Assembly (NCBI GenBank): GCA_946549155.1
Contig: CAMNQN010000068.1
Location: 1-14,415, forward strand
Direction of reading: 5' to 3'
Length of the DNA: 14,415 nucleotides
From: an uncultured Lachnospiraceae bacterium
GTDB taxonomy: Bacteria > Bacillota > Clostridia > Lachnospirales > Lachnospiraceae
The notes beneath the pieces were generated by a model. It saw only the letters and a program-made list of their open reading frames with translations, ran no database searches and was not told the DNA's origin. Shown piece by piece: positions 1-8,768 of this stretch. The first letter of the stretch is position 1. Each line of letters begins with the position of its first letter. The translations under genes and the position numbers were made by a program.

Positions 1-183
1 CGCTATGGCATCCACCGTATTTAAATCCAGTTCAATCATTTTTCCAATCTCATCCAACATGGGCAGCAGCGTCTGGGAATGGGTCTTTTTATAATTCACC
101 GTGTACTCTGCCAGCAGACGTTCCTCCTCCACCACTGCCACCGATGCCACCATTCCAGAGCTGTCCAATGCCAATATTCTCAT
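1..183 (-). CDS. tsaB: TsaB, tRNA t6A biosynthesis protein (N-terminal part; continues past left edge)
   Basis: Only the first 61 codons are present. The protein opens MRILALDSSG and continues with an SVAVV strand and a KTHSQTLLPMLDE segment, the typical start of the TsaB ASKHA-fold (YeaZ family). TsaB has no catalytic role of its own. In bacteria it scaffolds TsaD and TsaE in the complex that moves the threonylcarbamoyl group from TC-AMP onto A37 of ANN-decoding tRNAs (established for the family). The ATG at 183 is preceded by GGAGGA with a six-base gap, which fixes the start. It lies 82 bases downstream of tsaE on the same strand, the usual tsaE-tsaB order in Firmicutes, and is probably cotranscribed with it. 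The C-terminal part is outside the window. Confidence 0.93.
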   Translation of the reverse strand, partial: MRILALDSSGMVASVAVVEEERLLAEYTVNYKKTHSQTLLPMLDEIGKMIELDLNTVDAIA

Positions 184-265
184 CCTGCTTCCTCCATCCT
201 GCCTGTATCCGCGGGCCCGTCTTCCGCCCGGGCCTTTCCCCGCCCCGCTTTCCAGCGGTCCGCGC

Positions 266-691
266 TCACCGCTCCGTCACCGTAATTCTGCGGTAATCAA
301 AGCCTTTCTCCAGATCCTTTTCTATCCTTATCTCCGTATAATGCTCCGGCAAAATCTCCTCAATCAGGTTCGCCCACTCAATCAGACAGATACCTTCGCC
401 GTAAAAGTAATCCTCGTACCCGATTTCGTCCATCTCCTCCACATCACCAATCCGATACACATCAAAATGATAGAGAGGCAGACGGCCTTCCTCATAAATC
501 TGCACAATCGTGAAGGTGGGACTGCTGACCGGTTCCGAAATCCCCAGCCCTTCCGCCAGACCCTGAGTAAAAACAGTCTTTCCGACACCCAGATCCCCCA
601 CCAGGGTAAAAATCTGTCCCGGTAAAGCCTCCAGCCCCATTTTTCTTCCCAGTTCCCTGGTTTCTTTTTCCGATCTGCTGTCCATTACCAT
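266..691 (-). CDS. tsaE: TsaE, P-loop ATPase of the t6A tRNA-modification complex
   Basis: This cytoplasmic ATPase drives turnover of the TsaB-TsaD-TsaE threonylcarbamoyl transferase that makes t6A37 in tRNA. Visible motifs are the Walker A GDLGVGKT at residues 32-39, the family motif SSPTF near 56-60, YHFDVYR near 74-80 and IEWA near 104-107. The length of 141 residues is normal. Two start codons compete. The first ATG (691) lies one base after the GGAG Shine-Dalgarno sequence, which is too close. The second (685, product starting MDSRSEKE) has a seven-base gap and is the more likely start. tsaB follows 82 bases downstream. A promoter with a perfect -10 lies about 165 bases upstream, inside the tail of the Nudix gene region. 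Confidence 0.95.
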   Translation of the reverse strand: MVMDSRSEKETRELGRKMGLEALPGQIFTLVGDLGVGKTVFTQGLAEGLGISEPVSSPTFTIVQIYEEGRLPLYHFDVYRIGDVEEMDEIGYEDYFYGEGICLIEWANLIEEILPEHYTEIRIEKDLEKGFDYRRITVTER

Positions 692-855
692 TCTCCATCC
701 CGCCCTTCCCGAAAATCATTTTTTTAAGAATACCCTTTCCACATCCCGGCGCAAAAATCCTGCTGCCGGAAGCTTCCCCATACGGCCGCACAAGAAAGAC
801 GGCCGCCGGTATGTCAAACAAAAATCTGTTTTACACTTTCCCGAAAGCCGCCCTC

Positions 856-885
856 ATTATATAACAACTTGTTTTACCGTTGCAA
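856..885 (-). promoter_or_regulatory. Candidate sigma-A promoter of tsaE-tsaB
   Basis: On the minus strand a TTGCAA -35 (880-885) stands 18 bases before a perfect TATAAT -10 (856-861). The predicted leader to tsaE is about 160 bases and contains two short GC-rich hairpins built on CGGCCG and CCGGC/GCCGG. The promoter sits immediately after the stop codon of the upstream Nudix gene, so tsaE-tsaB can be transcribed separately from it. Confidence 0.55.
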
Positions 886-887
886 CC

Positions 888-1514
888 CTAACCTTTCAAA
901 AAACCAAAGGGATTCTCCGTATCATGAAGGAAATGCATCAGCATGTAGGCGCACATCAGCGCCACCCGCTCCTCCTTCAAAATGCGCCGGACCTCCTCCC
1001 TGTCAGCCAGAATCACCTCCAGCTCCTCTGAATCCTCCAGCCCTTCCCGGCCCACCGTTCCCTCTGCTCTGCCAAATACCATGGAGCAGCACTCATCGGT
1101 CATGCCGATCGTGGTATAAAACGGTTTCTCATACATGGCAGGCGCCTCCACCGGATAAAACGTCAGCCCGGTCTCCTCCTTCATCTCTCGGACTGCCGCC
1201 TGCCGGAAATCCTCCCCCGGCTCCACAAGCCCGGCCGGAAATTCGTAAATATATCCGCCCAGGGGATAACGGTACTGACGGATCAATACCACACGATCCC
1301 GTTTTTCCCCCCAGAGGCTGTAGACCGCCACCCCATCGGGACGGTCCTGCACACCCGGAATATCCTTCCCATTCATTTTCAGTTCCGACCCATTCTTCGC
1401 TCTGGATGCCATATAATAAGGGAAATGCCGCCCTTTCCTGTCAATCACATCCATCTCAAAAAAATTCAGGTGAGAATTTTCCGTCTTCTGAGTTACACGG
1501 TAAATCTTATTCAT
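888..1514 (-). CDS. Nudix hydrolase, ADP-ribose pyrophosphatase-like
   Basis: The product has 208 residues and a complete Nudix box at residues 95-117: G95, five residues, E101, seven residues, then R109-E110 and E113-E114 followed by T-G-L. The segment IRQYRYPLGGYIYEFPAG just before the box is typical of the ADP-ribose/NDP-sugar pyrophosphatase subfamily (NudF/YqkG-like), which cleaves ADP-ribose to AMP and ribose-5-phosphate with divalent metal. The substrate is inferred from the family and not proven. I chose the ATG at 1514 because AGGAAAGG precedes it with suitable spacing; an in-frame ATG at 1547 adds 11 residues but has no clear ribosome binding site. It lies about 105 bases downstream of the riboflavin transporter and could be cotranscribed with it. 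The gap between them holds GC-rich self-complementary sequence (around 1560-1605) without a U tract. Confidence 0.93.
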   Translation of the reverse strand: MNKIYRVTQKTENSHLNFFEMDVIDRKGRHFPYYMASRAKNGSELKMNGKDIPGVQDRPDGVAVYSLWGEKRDRVVLIRQYRYPLGGYIYEFPAGLVEPGEDFRQAAVREMKEETGLTFYPVEAPAMYEKPFYTTIGMTDECCSMVFGRAEGTVGREGLEDSEELEVILADREEVRRILKEERVALMCAYMLMHFLHDTENPFGFLKG

Positions 1515-1620
1515 AACCGTCAGCCTTTCCTTTTCTGCAATACCCACTGCCTTCTCTTCCCGGTATCTATACCGGGGCCCTGAGCCCCCGGGCTCCCTGT
1601 GTCCTGTCCGACAGCCTGCC

Positions 1621-2382
1621 TTATGCCCTGGCCCGCTTTCGCCGTGCGCCCTCTGTCATCATATTGTGAAGGAAAACGCTGATGCGCTTATACACCAGCA
1701 TCGTCAGCACAGAAACGGAAGCACCCTTGATCAGATTCAGCGGAAATACACAAAACATCACCAGCGCGGTTACGCTGTTAATATTTTTGTTGATGGCGGT
1801 ACCCATGCCCACAATGGTCTCCAGTGGAAGTCCATACAGCTTCGAAAATGCCGGCAGAAGATACACCGCATTAAATATGGTGCCGAAGCCCGCCATAATC
1901 AGAGTCCCGGCTGTCAAAGACACGATAGCACATTTTTTCGTTTTTTTCAAATGATAGATCACGGAGGCAGGCACCACCAGCGCGCACCCTACCACGAAAT
2001 TTGCCAGATCTCCCACGAATGCCGTGCTGGTTCCTTTCAGCACCAGCTTCAGCAAAATCTTCACCAGTTCAATAATCACAGCCCCCGTCGGACCCAGAAT
2101 GAAACCTCCGATCATCACAGGAAGCTCGCTAAAATCCAGTTTATAAAACTCCGGAGCCAGAAAGGGAAGCGGGAAATCCAGCACATGCAGCACGCAGGCC
2201 AGCGCCCCCAGCATACCGCAGACCGCTAAATACTTTGTACTGCTCACCCGCGCCACATTGTTCCTCAGAATCGTAGCCTCCGCCGCCTTCGACACCGCCG
2301 CCAAAGCCGCCACCACCAGGATACACACTAAAACAAACTGCAAATTCTCCCCTACCTGCTGAATCAAGTTGCCAATGTTCAT
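1621..2382 (-). CDS. ribU: ECF transporter S component, riboflavin type (RibU-like)
   Basis: This hydrophobic membrane protein of 253 residues has about six or seven predicted transmembrane segments. The signature FPLPFLAPEFYKLDFSELP (near residues 70-88), GGFILGPTGAVIIELVK and GTSTAFVGDLANF match RibU, the substrate-binding subunit that passes riboflavin to the shared EcfA-EcfA'-EcfT module. That module is not encoded here, as is usual for group II ECF systems. An FMN riboswitch with terminator directly upstream independently supports riboflavin as substrate. The start ATG at 2382 follows AGAGGA by seven bases. Compared with the usual RibU of about 190-210 residues, there is an extra N-terminal hydrophobic segment (about 15-32) before the normal first helix. 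The C-terminus ends in a very basic RRKRARA tail. Confidence 0.92.
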   Translation of the reverse strand: MNIGNLIQQVGENLQFVLVCILVVAALAAVSKAAEATILRNNVARVSSTKYLAVCGMLGALACVLHVLDFPLPFLAPEFYKLDFSELPVMIGGFILGPTGAVIIELVKILLKLVLKGTSTAFVGDLANFVVGCALVVPASVIYHLKKTKKCAIVSLTAGTLIMAGFGTIFNAVYLLPAFSKLYGLPLETIVGMGTAINKNINSVTALVMFCVFPLNLIKGASVSVLTMLVYKRISVFLHNMMTEGARRKRARA

Positions 2383-2424
2383 GTTTCGTTCCTCTTTTCT
2401 TTTTTATTTTAAGAAAAGTTCAAC

Positions 2425-2453
2425 AAAAAAGCCCTGGAATCCGCTTCCAGGGC
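2425..2453 (-). terminator. Intrinsic terminator, expression platform of the FMN riboswitch
   Basis: On the minus strand a perfect 9-bp stem GCCCTGGAA / TTCCAGGGC (2431-2439 with 2445-2453, five-base loop) is followed at once by six T. It lies between the FMN aptamer and the ribU start codon, so it is the expected ligand-controlled transcription terminator: FMN binding should favour it and switch ribU off. Confidence 0.9.
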
Positions 2454-2480
2454 AAATAAACATATGTAAAACACATGCCA

Positions 2481-2607
2481 TTCTTCTTTCATCCAGACTA
2501 TACTGTTGGTCCCGGAATTCTCTTCTGCAAAGAGTCACCGAATCAGCCGCTTACGCGGGTCGCGGACTATACCGCCAGTGAGGAATTACACCTCGCCCTG
2601 AAGAACT
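2481..2607 (-). promoter_or_regulatory. FMN riboswitch (RFN element)
   Basis: Read on the minus strand, the conserved RFN blocks occur in order: TTCTTCAGGGCGAGGTG, the AATTCC-CACTGGCGGTA segment, AGTCCGCGAC, the GGTGA block, GGGACCAACAGTATAGTC and TGGATGAAAGAAGAA. TTCTTC at the 5' end pairs with GAAGAA at the 3' end to close P1. The element binds flavin mononucleotide and here controls the RibU transporter through the terminator about 30 bases downstream. Confidence 0.97.
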
Positions 2608-2624
2608 TTTCTTATGTAAACCAT

Positions 2625-2653
2625 ATCATAGCACCTTTTTTTATTGATTTCAA
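2625..2653 (-). promoter_or_regulatory. Promoter of the FMN riboswitch-ribU transcript
   Basis: On the minus strand TTGAAA (-35, 2648-2653) and TATGAT (-10, 2625-2630) are separated by exactly 17 bases. Transcription would begin about ten bases before the aptamer, which is the right place for a riboswitch transcript. Confidence 0.75.
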
Positions 2654-2697
2654 TAGTTTTTAAATTTTCTGTACAGGCTTTTCCCTCACCCGGTTTT

Positions 2698-3576
2698 TCA
2701 CTTCTTCTGCTCCATCAGTTTCAGCATCGTTTCAATATTCTTCCACTCCAACTGACTGAGCGTCGAGGAATCAAAGGCGGAAGCCTCCACTGTACCGGAA
2801 TACCAGGATTTAGAATTAAAGTAAGCCTGTACGCCTGTCATGACAAACTTTCTGTGATGGCGGGCGTAGATTTCATTGACAGCCATCTGTAAATCATTGT
2901 AGGTCAGGGACTGCAGCTCCTCCGCCTTCATCTCCCGGCTGGAGCTCTCAGCAAGAATATATTCCGCATCATTGGTATAGGAATTCAGATCCCCGGACGC
3001 ATCCTGCTCCCCCTGCACCGCCGCATCGCCATAGGGCATCACTTCCATGTGCTCTACAACCCAGTCCACATTCGCCTCCAGGCTCTTCCACTCATTCCAG
3101 ACCGCATCGTCCTCCGTATAGCCCTGCACATCTGTGGGCAAGGCTGCATAATACACGCCGTAATCTCCTTCTCCCAAAATCTCATAGTTCGGAAGGACCT
3201 TCGTAAACTCATAGTCCTCGCTCCAGCAGAGACTAAACAGGAGGCCCCCGGAGGACCCCCACCCCTCCGCCTCTATGCCTTCTCTGGAAGCCAGATGATA
3301 AAAATTCACCGTATCCCCGCTCCGGGAAATCCCGCACTTTCCGCCCCAAAGGCCGGGGAGCGTAACCTCTACCTCTTTAAAATCACAAAATATATTTCCA
3401 TCCTCATCTGTGCCCGTGGTGTATTCCCAAATGCCCTCAGGGACACTGGCCTGGGCCGTCAGTCCGAAAAAGACCATGGTACAAATTCCCCCCGCCAGCA
3501 CAATTCCGTCCACAATCCTGCTTCTCCTGAAAGCATCCTCCCGCTTCTCTTCCTGCATCCTCTGTTTCTTCTTCAT
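2698..3576 (-). CDS. YARHG-domain extracytoplasmic protein of unknown function
   Basis: Function is not known. The chosen start (ATG at 3576, MKKKQRM) lies six bases after a G-rich Shine-Dalgarno sequence; an ATG two codons earlier directly abuts that site. A charged N-terminus of about 20 residues is followed by a hydrophobic stretch (about residues 22-42 of the product) ending TAQA-SVPEG, which could be a signal peptide cleavage site or a membrane anchor. The middle part is acidic and of no recognised fold. The C-terminal 70 residues form a YARHG domain: LTYNDLQMAVNEIYARHHRKF, then YFNSKSWY. The usual motif reads YARHG; here the glycine is histidine. The domain is common in secreted proteins of Clostridia and is thought to act outside the membrane. 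A perfect TTGACA at 3628-3633 is a possible -35, but the -10 at normal spacing is poor. Confidence 0.85.
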   Translation of the reverse strand: MKKKQRMQEEKREDAFRRSRIVDGIVLAGGICTMVFFGLTAQASVPEGIWEYTTGTDEDGNIFCDFKEVEVTLPGLWGGKCGISRSGDTVNFYHLASREGIEAEGWGSSGGLLFSLCWSEDYEFTKVLPNYEILGEGDYGVYYAALPTDVQGYTEDDAVWNEWKSLEANVDWVVEHMEVMPYGDAAVQGEQDASGDLNSYTNDAEYILAESSSREMKAEELQSLTYNDLQMAVNEIYARHHRKFVMTGVQAYFNSKSWYSGTVEASAFDSSTLSQLEWKNIETMLKLMEQKK

Positions 3577-3790
3577 AATCATCCCCCCTGTGATCTTGGA
3601 AACCTGTTAGTATTCAACTCTTACCATGTCAAAAACCTGTCGGCACAGCCTTTCTGAACAAATGCCGTTCGGTTATCGTCATTCTACCACAAAGGATTCT
3701 GAAAATCCCGGGAAGCTTCCTGATATCTTTCTTAAGGTTTCCTGAACCGGGGGGGATGCCCTGCGCCCTGGTGCATGCCCGGAACTATCT

Positions 3791-6700
3791 TCACTTCTGC
3801 TCTAAATACCGCTTAATATACTGCCCTGTGTAGGAAGCGTCATTCTCCGCCACCTTCTCCGGCGTACCGCAGGCAATCACCGTGCCGCCCCGGTCACCGC
3901 CCTCTGGCCCCATATCAATAATATAGTCCGCCGTCTTAATCACATCCAGGTTATGCTCTATGACAATCACCGTATTCCCGCCGTCCGCCAGCCGCTGCAA
4001 AATCTCCGTCAGCTTATGAACGTCCGCAAAATGCAGCCCCGTGGTGGGTTCGTCCAGAATATACACCGTTCTTCCTGTGCTGCGGCGGCTTAACTCCGCC
4101 GCCAGCTTAATCCTCTGGGCTTCTCCTCCTGACAGCTCCGTGGAGGGCTGTCCAAGCCGGATATAGGAAAGTCCCACATCGTACAGCGTCTCAATCTTCC
4201 TGCGAATGGATGGAATGTGGTCGAAAAACTTCAGTGCCTCCTCCACCGTCATATTCAATACATCATAGATGCTTTTTCCCTTATACTTCACCTCCAGGGT
4301 CTCCCTGTTATAGCGCTTGCCATGGCAGACCTCGCAGGGTACATACACATCCGGCAGAAAATGCATCTCGATTTTCAAAATACCATCCCCTGAGCAGGCT
4401 TCACACCGCCCGCCCTTCACATTAAAGCTGAAGCGGCCTTTCTTGTAACCTCTGGCCTTTGCATCGGAGGTGGAAGCAAACAGGTCCCGGATCTGATCAA
4501 ACACGCCCGTATAAGTCGCAGGATTAGACCGGGGCGTCCGCCCGATGGGGGACTGGTCAATGGCTATCACCTTATCCAGCTGCTCCAGCCCTTTCATCTC
4601 TTTATATTTTCCCGGTATGGTTCTGGCGCGGTTCAGCTTGGCCGCCAAAACCTTGTAAAGGATCTCGTTGACCAGAGAGCTTTTCCCGGAACCGGATACG
4701 CCAGTGACACAGGTCATCACACCCAGCGGGAAATTCACCGTAATATTCTTCAGATTATTTTCCGCCGCGCCACTGACTGTCAGCCAGCCGGAAGGCGTTC
4801 TCCTGACCTTGGGAACAGGGATCTTCCGTTTTCCTGAAAGATACGCCCCGGTGATGGACTCCTCTTTCTTCATGATATCCTCCGCCGTGCCCTCGGCCAC
4901 CACATATCCGCCGTGCTCGCCTGCCCCCGGCCCGATATCCACCACATAATCCGCTGCCCGCATGGTGTCCTCGTCATGCTCCACCACAATCAGCGTGTTT
5001 CCCAGATCCCGCAGCTTCATCAGGGAATTCAGCAGCTTGTCATTGTCCCGCTGATGCAGGCCAATGCTGGGCTCATCCAGAATATAGGCCACACCCACCA
5101 GTCCGGAACCGATCTGAGTCGCCAGGCGGATTCTCTGTGCCTCACCGCCGGACAGGGTCCCCGTAGCCCTGGCCAGGCTCAGATATTCCAGTCCCACATC
5201 CACCAGAAAACGGATTCTCGCCCGTATCTCCTTCAAAATCTGATGCCCGATCAGCTTCTGCTGGCTGCTCAGCTCCATATGAGTCAGAAATTCCTGCAGA
5301 TTTCCGATAGACATCGCAGTAATCTCATGAATATTTTTCCCCGCCACCGTCACCGCCAGCGCAGAAGGCTTCAGCCGCTGTCCCTTGCAGGTCTTGCAGG
5401 GTGTGATCCGCATAAAGCTCTCATACTCCGCCTTGCTGGCTTCTGAGAAGGTCTCCCGGTAGCGGCGCTCCACATTTTTAATCAACCCCTCAAAGGCCAC
5501 AGCATAAACGCCCTCGCCCCGCTGTCCCTTGTAGTGCACCTTCACCTCCCGCCCATCGGTACCGTAAATCAGGATATTCTGAATCTCCTCCGGATACTCC
5601 TTAAACGGGGTGGATAAGCTGAAATGATACTCTTCTGCCAGCGCATCCAGAATTGCCCGGGTAAAGCTTCCTTTCTCCTTGCAGGACTGCCAGCCCATCA
5701 CCGTGATCGCCCCCTCGTCAATACTGAGAGACTTGTCCGGTACCATCAAATCAATATCAAACTCCATCTTATAACCCAGGCCAAAGCAGTCCGGGCAAGC
5801 CCCGAAGGGATTATTAAAGGAAAAACTGCGGGGTTCAATTTCCTCAATGCTGATGCCGCAGTCCGGACAGGAAAAGTTCTGGCTGAAGGTGACCGTTTCA
5901 TTTTCCGTCGTACTGTCCAGCTGGGACAGCCGCGTCTCCACGGGCTGCTCCAGATCCGTCCTGGGGCGCTGAATCTCCACAATAGCCAGCCCCTCCGCCA
6001 ACTCCATCACCTGCTCCAGTGACTCCGACAGCCGTTTTTCAATGCCCGGCTTAATCACAAGACGATCCACCAGAATCTCAATATTGTGCTTGATATTTTT
6101 ATCCAGCTTGATCTCCTCCGCCAGCTCGTAAAGACTGCCGTCGATGCGCACCCGCACATATCCGCTCTTCTTTGCCTGCTGCAAAAGCTTGACATGCTCC
6201 CCCTTGCGCCCCCGAACCACGGGAGCAAGAAGCTGAATCCGGGTACGCTCCGGCTGCTCCATCAGCTGATCCACCATCTGGTCGATGGTCTGCCGTTTGA
6301 TCTCCCGGCCGCATTTTGGGCAGTGGGGAATCCCCACTCTGGCGTACAGCAGACGAAAATAATCATAAATCTCCGTCACTGTCCCCACCGTGGAACGGGG
6401 ATTCCGATTCGTGGACTTCTGATCAATGGAAATCGCCGGCGGAAGACCCTCAATACTCTCCACCTCCGGTTTTTCCATCTGTCCCAAAAACTGCCTTGCG
6501 TAGGAGGACAGGGACTCCATGTAGCGCCGCTGTCCCTCCGCGTAAATCGTGTCGAAAGCCAGCGACGATTTACCGGAACCGGAAAGCCCGGTAAGTACCA
6601 CAAACTGATTTCTGGGAATATCCAGATCGATATTTTTCAGATTGTGTTCATTGGCCCCCCGGATACGTATATATTTCTTTATATCCTTCTTTTCTGTCAT
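3791..6700 (-). CDS. uvrA: UvrA, excinuclease ABC subunit A
   Basis: UvrA is the damage-recognition ATPase of nucleotide excision repair; as a dimer it loads UvrB on damaged DNA. At 969 residues it has the full architecture: the first Walker A GLSGSGKSSL at residues 38-47, zinc-binding CPKCG near 128, the zinc module CPDCG...CPDC near 277-305, the ABC signature LSGGEAQRI near 518, a second Walker A GVSGSGKSS near 666, the third zinc module CEAC...CEVC near 766, a second LSGGEAQRI near 860, and the second Walker B ILDEPTTGLH. The length is slightly above the usual 940-950. ATG 6700 follows GGAGGAG. It lies 69 bases after uvrB without a promoter or terminator that I can see, so it is probably transcribed with uvrB from the LexA-controlled promoter. 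No convincing terminator follows it. Confidence 0.98.
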   Translation of the reverse strand: MTEKKDIKKYIRIRGANEHNLKNIDLDIPRNQFVVLTGLSGSGKSSLAFDTIYAEGQRRYMESLSSYARQFLGQMEKPEVESIEGLPPAISIDQKSTNRNPRSTVGTVTEIYDYFRLLYARVGIPHCPKCGREIKRQTIDQMVDQLMEQPERTRIQLLAPVVRGRKGEHVKLLQQAKKSGYVRVRIDGSLYELAEEIKLDKNIKHNIEILVDRLVIKPGIEKRLSESLEQVMELAEGLAIVEIQRPRTDLEQPVETRLSQLDSTTENETVTFSQNFSCPDCGISIEEIEPRSFSFNNPFGACPDCFGLGYKMEFDIDLMVPDKSLSIDEGAITVMGWQSCKEKGSFTRAILDALAEEYHFSLSTPFKEYPEEIQNILIYGTDGREVKVHYKGQRGEGVYAVAFEGLIKNVERRYRETFSEASKAEYESFMRITPCKTCKGQRLKPSALAVTVAGKNIHEITAMSIGNLQEFLTHMELSSQQKLIGHQILKEIRARIRFLVDVGLEYLSLARATGTLSGGEAQRIRLATQIGSGLVGVAYILDEPSIGLHQRDNDKLLNSLMKLRDLGNTLIVVEHDEDTMRAADYVVDIGPGAGEHGGYVVAEGTAEDIMKKEESITGAYLSGKRKIPVPKVRRTPSGWLTVSGAAENNLKNITVNFPLGVMTCVTGVSGSGKSSLVNEILYKVLAAKLNRARTIPGKYKEMKGLEQLDKVIAIDQSPIGRTPRSNPATYTGVFDQIRDLFASTSDAKARGYKKGRFSFNVKGGRCEACSGDGILKIEMHFLPDVYVPCEVCHGKRYNRETLEVKYKGKSIYDVLNMTVEEALKFFDHIPSIRRKIETLYDVGLSYIRLGQPSTELSGGEAQRIKLAAELSRRSTGRTVYILDEPTTGLHFADVHKLTEILQRLADGGNTVIVIEHNLDVIKTADYIIDMGPEGGDRGGTVIACGTPEKVAENDASYTGQYIKRYLEQK

Positions 6701-6769
6701 AGTCTCCTCCGTATTTTTTCGATATTCTTACTTCCTACGGCTTATTTCCGTCTTTCTCCGGCTCAGCCT

Positions 6770-8752
6770 TCAGTCCAGCTCCTGTAAATATTTCTTCAGA
6801 TTCAGCATCTTGTCCCGCAGCTCTGCAGCCGCCTCAAAGTTCAGTTCCGCAGCCGCCTTTTTCATTTTCTTCTGGACCTCGCCAATCAGCTTCTCCAGCT
6901 CATCCCGGCTCATGGATTCAGGATCCTTCTCATACTGCTTCTCCTCCCTGGCAATGTCCTTGGAAATACTGATCAGATCCCGCACCGCTTTCTTAATCGT
7001 CTGCGGCGTAATTCCATGGACTTCATTATACTCATTCTGAATCCGGCGCCGGCGTTCCGTCTCCTCAATGGCATTTCTCATAGAGTCTGTGATGGTATCC
7101 GCGTACATAATCACATGACCGTCGGCATTACGGGCCGCACGGCCAATGGTCTGAATCAGGGACGTTTCGGAACGCAGAAATCCCTCCTTGTCCGCATCCA
7201 AAATCGCCACCAGAGAAATTTCCGGAATATCCAGTCCCTCCCGCAGCAGGTTAATACCCACCAGCACATCGAACACATCCAAACGCATATCACGGATAAT
7301 CTCCGTTCGTTCCAGTGTATCAATATCCGAATGCAGGTAACGCACCCGAATCCCGATCTCCTTCATGTAGTCCGTCAGATCCTCTGCCATGTGCTTTGTC
7401 AGGGTGGTAACCAATATCTTGTTTCCCGCCGTCACCTCTTTTTTCACTTCCCCCACCAGATCATCAATCTGCCCTTCCACAGGGCGGATCTCCACCCTGG
7501 GATCCAGAAGCCCCGTAGGCCGGATAATCTGCTCCGCCCGCAGCAGCTCATGCTCCTCCTCATAGGGTCCCGGCGTGGCGGAAACAAACATAATCTGATC
7601 TATTTTACTTTCAAATTCTTCAAAATTCAAGGGGCGATTGTCCTTCGCCGAGGGGAGGCGGAAACCGTAATCCACCAGCGTCGTCTTCCGGGACTGGTCC
7701 CCGGCATACATTCCCCTCACCTGCGGAATCGTCATATGGGACTCGTCCACAATAATCAGAAAATCCTCCGGAAAAAAATCCATCAGCGTGTGAGGCGTGG
7801 CCCCCGCCGGCATTCCCGCCAAATGCCGGGAATAATTCTCAATGCCGGAACAAAATCCCGTCTCCCTCAGCATCTCAATATCGAAATTCGTCCGCTCCGC
7901 GATACGCTGCGCCTCCAGCAGCTTATCCTCACTCCTGAAATATTTCACCCGCTCCTTCAGTTCCTTCTCAATCTCCACTGTGGCTTCCATTATCTTTTCC
8001 ATGGGAACCACATAATGAGAGGCCGGAAAAATCGCCACAAAATCCAGTGCTTTCCTCACGGTTCCCGTAAGCACATCAATCTCTGTGATCCGGTCAATCT
8101 CATCCCCGAAAAACTCCACCCGGTAAGCATAATCGTCACCATCCGCCGGAAATATCTCCAGCACATCCCCCCGCACCCGGAAGGTACTGCGGTGAAAATC
8201 CATATCATTCCGGTCATACTGGATATCAATCAGCTTCTTTATAATCTCATCCCGGTCACGCTCCTGTCCCTGACGCAGGTAAATCACCATATCCTTGTAA
8301 TCCACCGGGCTGCCCAGACCATAGATACACGATACGCTGGAAACAATAATCACATCTTTCCGCTCCACCAAGGAGGCTGTGGCAGACAGTCGCAGCTTAT
8401 CAATTTCCTCATTGATGGAGGAATCCTTGGCGATATAAGTATCGGAAGAGGGAACATAAGCTTCCGGCTGATAGTAATCATAGTAGGACACAAAATACTC
8501 CACCGCGTTCTCCGGGAAGAACTCCTTGAACTCCCCGTAAAGCTGTGCTGCGAGGGTTTTATTGTGTGCCAGAATGAGGGTCGGCTTCTGTAATTGCTGG
8601 ATGACATTTGCCATGGTAAAAGTCTTGCCAGAACCCGTAACCCCTAGTAAAGTCTGGCATTGGTTGCCTTCTTTGAAGCCCTGGACCAGCTTCTCAATGG
8701 CCTGCGGCTGGTCGCCGGTGGGGGCAAATTCTGAGTGTAATTTGAACTCCAT
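6770..8752 (-). CDS. uvrB: UvrB, excinuclease ABC subunit B
   Basis: UvrB is the DNA-damage verification helicase that takes over from UvrA and recruits UvrC. Features (numbered from the chosen start) are the Walker A GVTGSGKT at about 37-44, the beta-hairpin region with YYDYYQPEAYVP near 90, the Walker B/DESH motif VDESH near 335, helicase motifs including GINLLREGLDIPE and QTIGRAARN, and the C-terminal UVR domain (about 620-655) that contacts UvrC. I chose ATG 8752 (MEFKLHSEF): AGGAAGGA precedes it by about eight bases, whereas the ATG at 8758 is only two or three bases from that site. The 5' leader is unusually long and carries the LexA box and a large inverted repeat. An integrative element begins just beyond it. 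Confidence 0.98.
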   Translation of the reverse strand: MEFKLHSEFAPTGDQPQAIEKLVQGFKEGNQCQTLLGVTGSGKTFTMANVIQQLQKPTLILAHNKTLAAQLYGEFKEFFPENAVEYFVSYYDYYQPEAYVPSSDTYIAKDSSINEEIDKLRLSATASLVERKDVIIVSSVSCIYGLGSPVDYKDMVIYLRQGQERDRDEIIKKLIDIQYDRNDMDFHRSTFRVRGDVLEIFPADGDDYAYRVEFFGDEIDRITEIDVLTGTVRKALDFVAIFPASHYVVPMEKIMEATVEIEKELKERVKYFRSEDKLLEAQRIAERTNFDIEMLRETGFCSGIENYSRHLAGMPAGATPHTLMDFFPEDFLIIVDESHMTIPQVRGMYAGDQSRKTTLVDYGFRLPSAKDNRPLNFEEFESKIDQIMFVSATPGPYEEEHELLRAEQIIRPTGLLDPRVEIRPVEGQIDDLVGEVKKEVTAGNKILVTTLTKHMAEDLTDYMKEIGIRVRYLHSDIDTLERTEIIRDMRLDVFDVLVGINLLREGLDIPEISLVAILDADKEGFLRSETSLIQTIGRAARNADGHVIMYADTITDSMRNAIEETERRRRIQNEYNEVHGITPQTIKKAVRDLISISKDIAREEKQYEKDPESMSRDELEKLIGEVQKKMKKAAAELNFEAAAELRDKMLNLKKYLQELD

Positions 8753-8768
8753 AAGCATATTCCTTCCT

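Noticed and set aside
869..1516. 215-codon plus-strand frame, proline- and serine-rich
   Set aside because: It is an exact antisense shadow of the Nudix gene, with its composition set by codon bias of the real strand.
1555..1610. Terminator after ribU
   Set aside because: The GC-rich self-complementary sequence is clear, but no run of T follows on the transcribed strand.
3711..3722. GGAAGCTTCC palindrome after uvrA as a terminator
   Set aside because: The stem is too short without a loop and no U tract follows on the minus strand.
6086..6787. 233-codon plus-strand frame across the uvrA start
   Set aside because: It is antisense to the conserved UvrA N-terminus, with low-complexity shadow composition and no start signal.
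7016..8593. 525-codon open frame on the plus strand opposite uvrB
   Set aside because: It is an antisense shadow of uvrB in GC-rich DNA: histidine-, arginine- and glutamine-rich, with no motif and no ribosome binding site; uvrB itself is unmistakable.
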